IMG/VR virus record: IMGVR_UViG_3300042891_001383
Location: 1 to 31,324 of that record
Reading direction: 5' to 3' (one strand)
DNA: 31,324 nt
Source: a virus
Part shown: positions 6,597 through 13,897 of the stretch, piece after piece
Layout: the number at the start of each line of letters is the position of its first letter
How positions within the stretch are numbered: position 1 is the first letter of the stretch
Notes under the pieces: model-generated
What the model was told of the DNA's origin: nothing
Seen by the model: the letters and a program-made list of their open reading frames with translations, nothing else
Database searches by the model: none
Program-made: the position numbers and the translations under genes

Positions 6597-7319
6597 TTAT
6601 TCTCCTAATGCTCTTACTCGTTCTGAAATTTTTATTAATCGTTCTGATATTTTAGTTAATGCACTATCTACAGATTTTCCATATCCTTCTCGAGCTATTC
6701 CAGCTTCCGTTTTTAATCTAGCTGTATTTGCTACAAGTTCTTCAACTTCTCGTAATCTTTTAGCTACTTCTTTAATAGTATATTTTATTTTACTAGAAGG
6801 TTTATCATCTCCTTTTTTAAAGTTACGATATGATTCTATAAGTTGTTCGTATTTGGAATCCATAGTTTCATATACATTTTTATCTGTTTTATTTTTTACT
6901 CCAGACCAATCATATTCAACTTGCGATTTTTCTGACATATGTGCCGATCGATCTGAATATTTTTTATATGATTTAGCATAAGGAACTGACGGATATTCGT
7001 ATTTTTTATGTTGCCATTTTGCGTCATCATCAGCAAATAGAAATTTATCTACATATTCTTCTTCATCAGATTCTGGTTTTTGATATTTTCCAATTTGATA
7101 TGTAGGAGGTGTATTAACAGATTCTTTAACGGGTTGCATTCCGCCTTGCGTGATAGTATTTTTATTTACTTTACCGATAAAGTTTTTAGACATATATGCA
7201 CCTGCACCGCCAGAAGTAGATGCTTCTTCTAATTCATCATTTGCAATATCATCAACAATTTCATCAGTTTTATCGACAGCTTCAAATGCTTCTTCTATTT
7301 GTTGTAAGAATGTTTTCAT
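6597..7319 (-). CDS. Probable internal head/core protein with capsid-targeting-like N-terminus
   Basis: A 240-residue hydrophilic protein, unrecognised by family. The start MKTFLQQIEEAFEA closely resembles the T4 capsid-targeting sequence of internal proteins (MKTYQEFIAE), with I-E-E placed where gp21 would cut. An acidic patch follows (DEIVDDIANDELEEA), then a Tyr/Lys/Asp-rich middle and a C-terminal coiled coil from about residue 165 to the end. It lies between portal and protease, where T4 encodes the core proteins gp67 and gp68. The ATG overlaps the preceding stop (ATGA), which suggests coupled translation. A prohead core or packaged internal role is inferred from N-terminus and position. 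Confidence 0.78.
   Translation of the reverse strand: MKTFLQQIEEAFEAVDKTDEIVDDIANDELEEASTSGGAGAYMSKNFIGKVNKNTITQGGMQPVKESVNTPPTYQIGKYQKPESDEEEYVDKFLFADDDAKWQHKKYEYPSVPYAKSYKKYSDRSAHMSEKSQVEYDWSGVKNKTDKNVYETMDSKYEQLIESYRNFKKGDDKPSSKIKYTIKEVAKRLREVEELVANTARLKTEAGIAREGYGKSVDSALTKISERLIKISERVRALGE
6602..6606 (-). promoter_or_regulatory. Shine-Dalgarno of the prohead protease gene
   Basis: AGGAG on the coding strand, 6 nt before the ATG at 6595. It lies inside the end of the preceding gene. Confidence 0.8.
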
Positions 7320-8170
7320 TTGTGTATCTCGTTTAATTCGTCAACTAAATCCATATAACGCATTAAATTTAATACGTGCGATTCTTTTATTTTTTTAATA
7401 GTCTCTACATTGCAAAGCATTTCCGAAAGATTTTCAACTTTAATTTTTACTACTTTATCATCAATGCGTTTTGCATGTTCTGATAATCGTTTCTTAATTG
7501 TTGGAATAATTCGTTGTACATATTCACGCAATGCTTCAGTATCATTAACGTGTGTAATATATTTGTTTAATAGTTGTTTTTGTGATTCTGATAATACTTC
7601 TGAATACGTGCTATTAAACTTGTCTATAAGAAGTTTATATGTTAATAATCTTACACTTTTATCTTGTTTAATGAATGATTCTAGAATTGAATCTCTTTGT
7701 TCAACTAATTTTGGTTTTGGCATTGCGTGCTCTAATAAAACATTTTTACACGCCATTATTTGTTTTGGATTTTCTGATTCTTCGTATTCAAATAATAAGT
7801 AAATAGAAGCTAATTCTTTATAATTATTAATATGAATTTTTGACATATTCTCAAACACAAAATTTTCAGAAATTTCTTTAACTAAATTATATTTTTGTCG
7901 CTTTAACGTATTATGATTAAGTTTTTTATGAGCTTCTTTAACCGTACGCATAAAATCTAATGCACGTGCTTCAGATTTATGATTTTCTTTGATTAATGCA
8001 TTATATAACTGTAATTCTTTTGATAATTCTGTATTTCTTCCGAAATATTTTTTTATTATATCAATTGTAATAGATTTGTCTGAAGTTAATGTTTCTGAAG
8101 TTAGTTTTCGCACTAACATTTCGAAAAGAATGCCGGTATTTTTGTATTTTGAATGTTTTAATTTTTTCAT
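7316..8170 (-). CDS. Helical protein between portal and protease, possible prohead core factor
   Basis: A 284-residue basic, mostly helical protein beginning MKKLKHSKYKNTGILFEML. It is rich in Lys, Glu, Leu and Asn, with no transmembrane segment or enzymatic motif. It has its own motif copy 20 nt upstream and no Shine-Dalgarno, and its stop overlaps the start of the next gene in an ATGA. Its position after gp20 equals that of the small T4 core genes, but it is much longer than gp67 or gp68, so no homology is claimed. I regard it as a conserved head-module protein of unknown activity. Confidence 0.75.
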   Translation of the reverse strand: MKKLKHSKYKNTGILFEMLVRKLTSETLTSDKSITIDIIKKYFGRNTELSKELQLYNALIKENHKSEARALDFMRTVKEAHKKLNHNTLKRQKYNLVKEISENFVFENMSKIHINNYKELASIYLLFEYEESENPKQIMACKNVLLEHAMPKPKLVEQRDSILESFIKQDKSVRLLTYKLLIDKFNSTYSEVLSESQKQLLNKYITHVNDTEALREYVQRIIPTIKKRLSEHAKRIDDKVVKIKVENLSEMLCNVETIKKIKESHVLNLMRYMDLVDELNEIHK

Positions 8171-8190
8171 ACCAATACGATACTTTTAAA

Positions 8191-8198
8191 ATAAATAT
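8191..8198 (-). promoter_or_regulatory. ATATTTAT motif, candidate late promoter
   Basis: The coding strand reads CATATTTATTTTAAAAG, 20 nt before the ATG at 8170 and just after the portal stop codon. Confidence 0.45.
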
Positions 8199-8199
8199 G

Positions 8200-10035
8200 T
8201 TATAAAATATTATTCTCATCTAATAAAGTTCCAGCATCTGTATCTGCTTCTTTATTTTTTGTCATAGATTCTGAAATAATTGAATATGATTTTCCGTATT
8301 TAGAATTTTTTAATTTTTTCAAAACGTTTTCATGTGCTAAATCTAATCTACGTTCTCGGCGTGGATCTGGTAAAAATGCAGACTTTTGATTTTCAACATC
8401 GAAGCTTTGATCTATTTCTTTTTTACCTGTAGGATCCCATCCAAATGCATTTTTATGTTGTCCAAATTTAATTCCTTCTTTTGGACGCCCACCTTTATCT
8501 TTATCTTCTACATCATCGGAACTCATGTGCATTGAAGCTAAATCGTGCGGTGTACCATATGATACTCCTGTTACCGCTGGATCATTTCCTTCTTGTTCAA
8601 GTTGATTTTGACGGAATCGCAATTTTAAATCTTCAATAACATTAGTACGTTCTTGTAACCATTGGTCTTCTGACATATTGAAAATATATTCATATATGTA
8701 TTTGTCCGAAACAAGTTTTGAATCTTTCATTGAAGTTGCCAATGTCATTTTTTCAGTCATCAGTGCAACTTTTTGTTGGTCATAAATAATTGATGGTGCT
8801 GTTAATTCTAATTCGAAACCAATTAAATCTTCATTATCATATCCTTGTGCATATAAATGTATGATTGCAATTTTATACAATTCCGAGACAACTATTTTTT
8901 GAATACGTTCGATTGTTCTAGCAAAACGTATATCCATTGATGCTAACGTAGTTTTACCTTCAACTGCTTCGGCATAACCTAAAAATGGTTTAGGAATTTT
9001 AAGAGCAGCCATCATTTTATCTTTAACATAATTGATGTCATCGATACCTGTAAAAGTCATACCCGGTAATGTATCAATTGATGTTTGAGATTGTCCGCCT
9101 CGCACTGGTAAATAATAATCTTCCAACATGTTGTTAAGATTAAACTTTAAATTGTAATTACCAGTATTTTGATCTACGTGAGGAATTTTTTTCATTTTAT
9201 TGATAACTTGTTCCATGAATGTATCAACTTCATTTGGTGGAATATTACCAATATCAATTTTAAAAATACGTTTTTCTGGTGCACGCATTATACGATGGAT
9301 AAGCATTGCATCTTCTAACATTGTAAGTTTTTGAAATTCTTTACGAGCTCCTTCTAACATTGATTTCCCATATGGTAAAAAGTTAGAATCCGATAACATT
9401 CTAAAATGTGCTACTTCAAAAACATCGTACATTAAATTAGGACTAGAAGCGTGGCGAAATTTGATTTTATAATCTCCAGATTCTTCATCAAATTCTTCCC
9501 AACGTTCTACTTCATAACTTGAAAATGGACGAGCATTTATAACGCCTATTTCTTCTGCAATATCTAGTTTTAAGAAAAAATCTCCGTATTTAGTCATGTT
9601 TCTAATCCATGGCCAAAGATTAAATTCTATATTTAATACATCATAAAATAAATTATAAAGTATTTTTTGAACTTGAGTTTTATTGCATTTAATAGTTAAA
9701 ATATCACCAAACTGATCTGCAAGGGTTGATTCATCTGCATATATATCTAGTGCAGCACTTATAATAGGATCTTTATCCATCATTTCGTAATCAGTATATA
9801 ACTGCATACGATTTTGATGCATATAATAATTCGAATCATATCCGCCAGACCCTCCTACACGGTGTCGATTTGATCCATGTAAACGAGTATATCTGTCAGC
9901 AACTTTGGTTTGATTGAGATTACCAAAAGATTGTAAACGGTTTGTATCTACAACTTTAATTTGATCTTTTCCATATGCCCGTACAATAACATTGGTGGAA
10001 AATAAATTCTGTAATCGTTTTCTTAATGATGCCAT
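8200..10035 (-). CDS. 20: Portal vertex protein (T4 gp20-like)
   Basis: A 611-residue portal protein that forms the dodecameric ring at one capsid vertex, nucleates head assembly and is the channel for DNA packaging. Family-typical blocks include YTDYEMMDKDPIISAALDIY (about residues 80-99), MTKYGDFFLKLDI (about 146-158), and a central clip/stem region with HRIMRAPEKRIFKIDIGNIP, then LKIPKPFLGYAEAVEGKTTL. The length is near that of T4 gp20 (524) plus an extended hydrophilic C-terminal tail. It directly follows the terminase gene, the same order as in T4 apart from the tail tube and sheath genes that T4 places between them. The motif at 10048-10057 precedes it and no Shine-Dalgarno is seen. Confidence 0.95.
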   Translation of the reverse strand: MASLRKRLQNLFSTNVIVRAYGKDQIKVVDTNRLQSFGNLNQTKVADRYTRLHGSNRHRVGGSGGYDSNYYMHQNRMQLYTDYEMMDKDPIISAALDIYADESTLADQFGDILTIKCNKTQVQKILYNLFYDVLNIEFNLWPWIRNMTKYGDFFLKLDIAEEIGVINARPFSSYEVERWEEFDEESGDYKIKFRHASSPNLMYDVFEVAHFRMLSDSNFLPYGKSMLEGARKEFQKLTMLEDAMLIHRIMRAPEKRIFKIDIGNIPPNEVDTFMEQVINKMKKIPHVDQNTGNYNLKFNLNNMLEDYYLPVRGGQSQTSIDTLPGMTFTGIDDINYVKDKMMAALKIPKPFLGYAEAVEGKTTLASMDIRFARTIERIQKIVVSELYKIAIIHLYAQGYDNEDLIGFELELTAPSIIYDQQKVALMTEKMTLATSMKDSKLVSDKYIYEYIFNMSEDQWLQERTNVIEDLKLRFRQNQLEQEGNDPAVTGVSYGTPHDLASMHMSSDDVEDKDKGGRPKEGIKFGQHKNAFGWDPTGKKEIDQSFDVENQKSAFLPDPRRERRLDLAHENVLKKLKNSKYGKSYSIISESMTKNKEADTDAGTLLDENNIL

Positions 10036-10047
10036 ATATTATTTTTA

Positions 10048-10057
10048 ATATAAATAT
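10048..10057 (-). promoter_or_regulatory. ATATTTATAT motif, candidate late promoter
   Basis: Exact ATATTTATAT on the coding strand, followed by TAAAAA, 12 nt before the portal ATG at 10035 and within the 47-nt gap after the terminase gene. Confidence 0.5.
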
Positions 10058-10082
10058 AACTAATTACAGAACCAAGCAAAAT

Positions 10083-11660
10083 TTATAACAGCCAAGTTAA
10101 ATTTTCATCATCTGTACCATTATTCCATGACCAACCCGTATCTTGACGTCGTTGATTGTTAGTATAAATTACAGGTTCTGTTTTTTTGAAATGTGATAAT
10201 GCACGTTTATTAAGCTCAATTCCATGTTGGCGAAGTTTAAGTGATGTGTCGCGTAACCATAAACCAATACAAAATGCCATTACCAAGTCATCGTTATATC
10301 CATTTTGTGATTGAGCTTTTCCATTAAGCCAAACAAAAACAAATAATTCTTGAATCAAACGTTTTGATCTAATTACGGGAGTTCGTTCTCGCATATACAT
10401 TTCTAGAGCTGAAATCATTAAAGGACGCGTACGCGATGTTGTTGAAACACCCGGAACCATTTGTGATTTGTCTTTTGTGTCATAACCTTTTTTAAGTTGT
10501 ACGTCTATATCAACATATCCGTCATCTTTATATGTATAAAATAAATTTTCATAGTTACGATCTAATGCAGGTTGAATTGCTGCCCAACCTATATTTGCAT
10601 TTTCAATTGCTAGAAGTGCATTGTTCCATTCTGTTGCAACTGATACAAGCATATTGCCAAAATCTTTAGGAGGAAGTTTTCCTTTGTATTCAGCAACTTG
10701 TGATACAGTTTCTACATCAATAACATGAAATGTTGACCAGTCGCCACCATCGCCTCGCGCAACGTCAGCTACTACTACATAATTTTTTTCGTAGTTAGGA
10801 TATTCCCAAATCCAATATGCATTATCATATCCTCTTCGTTCTATAGGATCAGAACATTTCGTTTCATATTCTAATAATATAGCACCATCTACTACAGTAT
10901 GTCCTGATGAAATAAAGTCACAATCACACTCTTGTGCAGCACCACGTTCACCCAAAAGTTGTGTTTGTTGTTCTCTCCACAGTTGATCTCGTTCTGGATG
11001 TACGGTCCAATGCAATTTGATTGTATGGAATCCATTTATCTCTTGTTCAGCTTCTGACCATACTGAATGAAACCAATTACCAACTCCGTTAGGTGTAGAC
11101 AATACGATTGCACCACCCCCCGTTGATAGGGTTGCTTGTGATGCTATCCATATTTCTTCAATGTTTCGTATGAACGCTGCTTCATCTATAATTAACAATG
11201 ATAATGCTTCAGAACGTGCACCAGTTGTTGCAGATGATACTGCTTTGATTTGCGAACCATTTTTAAATTTAAGCGATAATTTATTGTCTGCTTCAATATT
11301 TCCTTTCAGCCAACTTGGTAAATTGTCATGCATCACGCGCACTTTAGTTACTAAGTTTTTTGCTACTTCTTGAGTTGTTGCAATAACAAGTACGTTGAAA
11401 TCTTGTTTGAATAACATACTCCAAAGGGCAAACCCGGCTGACAAAGTTGATATACCTAACTGACGTGACTTAAGTATTACATTGTATCGGTTATCTCGTA
11501 ATTCAGTTAATGATGATTCCTGAAATGGAAATAAATTAAATTTTATCTTTCCTTTTTTAGGATGTTGTATGTAACAATATTGTCTCATAAAAAACACAGG
11601 ATCTTTAGCACACATTGCATATTGTTGCTGAATAATCTGTTTTATGTTTTGTTGAGACAT
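10083..11660 (-). CDS. 17: Terminase large subunit (T4 gp17-like)
   Basis: A 525-residue DNA-packaging motor with an N-terminal ATPase and a C-terminal RNase H-fold nuclease. ATPase: SRQLGIST at residues 65-72 is the variant Walker A of terminases, LLIIDEAAF holds Walker B with D159 and catalytic E160, and LSTPNG at 187-192 is the coupling motif. Nuclease: VVVADVARGDGGD with D299, AIENANIGW with E353, and the late acidic pair in GYNDDLVMAF supply the metal ligands. It is somewhat shorter than T4 gp17 (610), mostly at the termini. It starts 1 nt after the preceding stop and runs into the portal gene after 47 nt. No small terminase was identified with confidence upstream. Confidence 0.97.
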   Translation of the reverse strand: MSQQNIKQIIQQQYAMCAKDPVFFMRQYCYIQHPKKGKIKFNLFPFQESSLTELRDNRYNVILKSRQLGISTLSAGFALWSMLFKQDFNVLVIATTQEVAKNLVTKVRVMHDNLPSWLKGNIEADNKLSLKFKNGSQIKAVSSATTGARSEALSLLIIDEAAFIRNIEEIWIASQATLSTGGGAIVLSTPNGVGNWFHSVWSEAEQEINGFHTIKLHWTVHPERDQLWREQQTQLLGERGAAQECDCDFISSGHTVVDGAILLEYETKCSDPIERRGYDNAYWIWEYPNYEKNYVVVADVARGDGGDWSTFHVIDVETVSQVAEYKGKLPPKDFGNMLVSVATEWNNALLAIENANIGWAAIQPALDRNYENLFYTYKDDGYVDIDVQLKKGYDTKDKSQMVPGVSTTSRTRPLMISALEMYMRERTPVIRSKRLIQELFVFVWLNGKAQSQNGYNDDLVMAFCIGLWLRDTSLKLRQHGIELNKRALSHFKKTEPVIYTNNQRRQDTGWSWNNGTDDENLTWLL

Positions 11661-11661
11661 A

Positions 11662-12042
11662 TTATTTTAGAATTTCATTGATTAATATTCCGGAGCCTAA
11701 CGTAGTAAAAATACCTAAGCCGTACCAAATACTTTTATTATCATACCACTTAGGTTGTAAACGTTTTTCTCGTTCTACATATAAATCAATATTTTTTTGA
11801 AGCAATGCAACTTGTTGGTATTGTAATGCAATTTGTATAGAATCTAAATACATAACAGACTGTTGCTTTTTTATTATAAGTTGTTGTTTGGAAATAATAT
11901 CTGTATTTATTTCATCAACTTGCCAAAGTGAATCCAATGTATTTGAAATATCATTTAATTGTTGCTCCGTAAAACATGTATCCGGTGATGATTGAGAAAA
12001 TATACATAACGGAAATAATAATATAACTAATAACTTTTTCAT
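11662..12042 (-). CDS. Exported coiled-coil protein with C-terminal membrane segment, possible lysis factor
   Basis: A 126-residue protein. MKKLLVILLFPLCIFSQ (1-17) is a signal peptide with the 'FSQ' end often seen in flavobacterial secreted proteins. Residues 25-90 are Gln-rich and coiled-coil-like, and residues about 105-124 (WYGLGIFTTLGSGILI) form a C-terminal membrane segment. Its ATG overlaps the stop of the preceding membrane protein by 4 nt (ATGA). A pair of small membrane/periplasmic coiled-coil proteins in a late phage operon recalls spanins or holin-associated factors, but no lysis gene family is recognised, so the role stays open. Translation is probably coupled to the upstream gene. 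Confidence 0.75.
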   Translation of the reverse strand: MKKLLVILLFPLCIFSQSSPDTCFTEQQLNDISNTLDSLWQVDEINTDIISKQQLIIKKQQSVMYLDSIQIALQYQQVALLQKNIDLYVEREKRLQPKWYDNKSIWYGLGIFTTLGSGILINEILK

Positions 12043-12374
12043 TTCTTTTTTCTTTTATTAGTTTTATTTAGAATGTTTTCTTTAGCTTCTTTTGCAGTTT
12101 TGTTAGTAGTTACAGTTACTGTTTGTTTTTTATCTTTTAAATTTTTAACATCGGCAATTAGTTCTGCTAAATCTTGTTTAACTTGAGTTTTTTGATCTTC
12201 AATTGCTTCAATTTTACCAGATATTACATCAGCTTGTTGTTTGTTGTCATCAATTTTTTTGTCAGTTTTTGCAATTTGTTTATCATCATGTTTCTTTTTT
12301 GCTGCAACAGCAATTCCAAATAGTGCTAAAATTGCTCCTACTATAATAGCCCAATACTTTTTAATTGTTTTCAT
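12039..12374 (-). CDS. Small membrane-anchored coiled-coil protein, possible lysis factor
   Basis: A 111-residue protein using the ATG at 12374; a longer form from 12386 is possible. The shorter start is preferred because GGAG lies 6 nt before it and the longer form begins inside that ribosome-binding site. Residues 7-25 (YWAIIVGAILALFGIAVAA) are one membrane helix. Residues 26-90 form a Lys/Asp/Gln-rich coiled coil with repeated 'D.K..I.DNK' heptads, and the C-terminus is strongly basic (KRKKK). It overlaps the preceding gene's end and the next gene's start. The layout resembles an inner-membrane spanin or a tail/lysis accessory, but no family was identified. Confidence 0.72.
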   Translation of the reverse strand: MKTIKKYWAIIVGAILALFGIAVAAKKKHDDKQIAKTDKKIDDNKQQADVISGKIEAIEDQKTQVKQDLAELIADVKNLKDKKQTVTVTTNKTAKEAKENILNKTNKRKKK

Positions 12375-13011
12375 CTTGTTCTCCATTTAATCTTTTTATA
12401 AATCGTTCTTTAAATTCTGCAAAGCTTTTTTCTATTTTTTCTTCAAATTCCTCCGGGGTCATTTGTGCAGCCCAAGTTTCTAATTCTCCGTCTCCATTTA
12501 CAACAAACTTAGATGCTTGGGTATATGTTTGTTTAAGCATTTCAACATCTTTTTCTGCTTGTTGTAACCATGCTTCTGCATTTTGACGTACGCGTTGTTT
12601 TTCATATTCGGCATACGTTCCAGCTTTACGCATTTCATGTTCCCAATCAACAGTACAATCTAAACACATACCGTTCAATTTACGCATCTTTTCATCAGCT
12701 GTTTTTGGATTGAAACATGTACATGTGTCTTTACGACAATTAGGAAATTTACGAAGTTCATCTCGTACTTCTTGAAATACTTCTGTATTTTTTGTTTTGC
12801 GAACACGAAAGCCATCTTTTTGTTCAATGACCCAAATCATTCCCGCTGCATCAGTTTCTTCCCACATATCACCTACCTCGTGTCGTTCAGACTTACGAGC
12901 TACGGCTTCTGCATCTGAGAATCCCACTGTCTTTTTGCTTTGAAACTTGTGCGTGCCATCAATCATTTGTTGAATGGCTTTGATGTTTTGTAACTTGTTA
13001 GATTTTGGCAT
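12361..13011 (-). CDS. Putative zinc-binding protein upstream of the terminase
   Basis: A 216-residue protein, family not recognised. Residues 92-119 hold a cysteine cluster, C92, C97, C99, C116 and C119, spaced like a compact zinc-binding site (C-x4-C-x-C-x16-C-x2-C). The N-terminal 60 residues include an aromatic/acidic segment (GDMWEETDAAGMIWVIEQ), and residues 125-210 are predicted long helices. It lies two small genes before the terminase large subunit, near where T4 has the small terminase gp16, but gp16 has no such cysteine cluster and I do not assign it. The end overlaps the following small gene. Confidence 0.75.
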   Translation of the reverse strand: MPKSNKLQNIKAIQQMIDGTHKFQSKKTVGFSDAEAVARKSERHEVGDMWEETDAAGMIWVIEQKDGFRVRKTKNTEVFQEVRDELRKFPNCRKDTCTCFNPKTADEKMRKLNGMCLDCTVDWEHEMRKAGTYAEYEKQRVRQNAEAWLQQAEKDVEMLKQTYTQASKFVVNGDGELETWAAQMTPEEFEEKIEKSFAEFKERFIKRLNGEQDENN

Positions 13012-13014
13012 ATA

Positions 13015-13863
13015 TTATTTGTTTTTTAAATTTGCAGTAGCCGGCTTTATTTTAGCTAATCTTTGAAGAAATAATGTTTTAGCTATCATTAAATCTTTTT
13101 TGCCTAATGAAGATAATGCTTTTGCTAATGGATCAAAACTAGTGTCTACTAATGCATTAGGCCCTGATTGATCAGCTAATGTTTCTTCCCAATATTTTAA
13201 TGCAAGTTTTTGTTTTGCTATTTTTTCTTTTGCTTTATCTTCAGGTGTTTCTTCTTTTTCGCCTTGCGGTACCTCAGCTCCAGCTGCTGGTTCTTTTGGA
13301 GGTTCAGCTCCTGCCGGGGCCGGCGGTGTTGCTCCTCCTGCTGGTGGTGTTGCTCCTCCTGCTGGTGGTGTTGCTCCTCCTGCCGGGGCTCCTCCTGCCG
13401 GGGCTTCTGTTTCTTGTTCCGGTTTTTCTTCGTCTGGCGCCGGTGGTGTTGGAGTTTCTTGTTCGATTAATTGTTTAACGATCGTACGTCTGATATATTC
13501 TCTAATTAATCGCTCGCGTTGTTCTCTAGTTAAATTTTCTACTTTATCTTTAATAACATCAATCGTTTCTTTTTCTTCTTTGTCTTGACGTTTTTTAAAT
13601 ACTTTTGCAGCATGTTTTGCATCATATTCTCCGTCTTCTAAATCTTTATATAAACGATCATCAGCATTATATTTTACATCGTACTTTCCGTCATCTTGTA
13701 CGTTTTTATCAGTTTTACGTAAAACATTGCTTTGTTTTTGTTTAGTAGAATATGGATTCAATGCACCAGCTTTATCATCCGTTGTATAATCTTTTAAATC
13801 TTTTCTAGATTTGTATTTTGTATTTTCTGGTTTCTTGTATTTGCTTTTGTGTTTTTCAGCCAT
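13015..13863 (-). CDS. Low-complexity charged protein with Pro-Ala-Gly repeats, unknown function
   Basis: A 282-residue hydrophilic protein in three parts. Residues 1-135 are Lys/Asp/Glu-rich with a helix at LTREQRERLIREYIRRTIVK. Residues about 138-200 form a flexible linker, with tandem PAGGATP units at 155-185 encoded by near-identical 21-bp DNA repeats. Residues 210-282 form a basic helical domain. AGGAC lies upstream of the start and a motif copy sits 24 nt before it. The next gene follows after 3 nt. The architecture, two helical ends joined by a Pro/Ala/Gly tether, suits a virion or scaffolding linker; no function can be named. Confidence 0.72.
   Translation of the reverse strand: MAEKHKSKYKKPENTKYKSRKDLKDYTTDDKAGALNPYSTKQKQSNVLRKTDKNVQDDGKYDVKYNADDRLYKDLEDGEYDAKHAAKVFKKRQDKEEKETIDVIKDKVENLTREQRERLIREYIRRTIVKQLIEQETPTPPAPDEEKPEQETEAPAGGAPAGGATPPAGGATPPAGGATPPAPAGAEPPKEPAAGAEVPQGEKEETPEDKAKEKIAKQKLALKYWEETLADQSGPNALVDTSFDPLAKALSSLGKKDLMIAKTLFLQRLAKIKPATANLKNK
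13325..13404 (-). repeat. 21-bp tandem repeat inside a coding region
   Basis: Three consecutive 21-bp units on the plus strand (ggtgttgctcctcctgctgg plus t), at 13325-13345, 13346-13366 and 13367-13387, with a degenerate continuation. They encode the Gly-Gly-Ala-Thr-Pro-Pro-Ala repeats of the 282-residue protein, in frame. Copy number could vary between isolates by slippage. Confidence 0.9.
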
Positions 13864-13887
13864 TACTTGTCCTATTTTTTCTTATAA

Positions 13888-13897
13888 ATATAAATAT
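13888..13897 (-). promoter_or_regulatory. ATATTTATAT motif (with a second overlapping half copy), candidate late promoter
   Basis: The coding strand reads ATATTTATATTTATAAG: one full copy and an overlapping TATTTATA. It is 24 nt before the ATG at 13863 and overlaps the stop codon of the preceding gene by one base. Confidence 0.48.

Noticed and set aside
12375-12386. Longer start (MENK) of the small membrane protein
   Set aside because: The ATG at 12374 has GGAG at good spacing, and the longer form would begin inside this ribosome-binding site.
12361-13011. Small terminase subunit (gp16)
   Set aside because: The position is suggestive, but the cysteine cluster and length give no gp16 signature.
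13179-13478. Plus-strand open frames over the Pro/Ala/Gly repeat region
   Set aside because: They are Leu- or Cys-rich readings opposite a repetitive minus-strand gene with no start signals.
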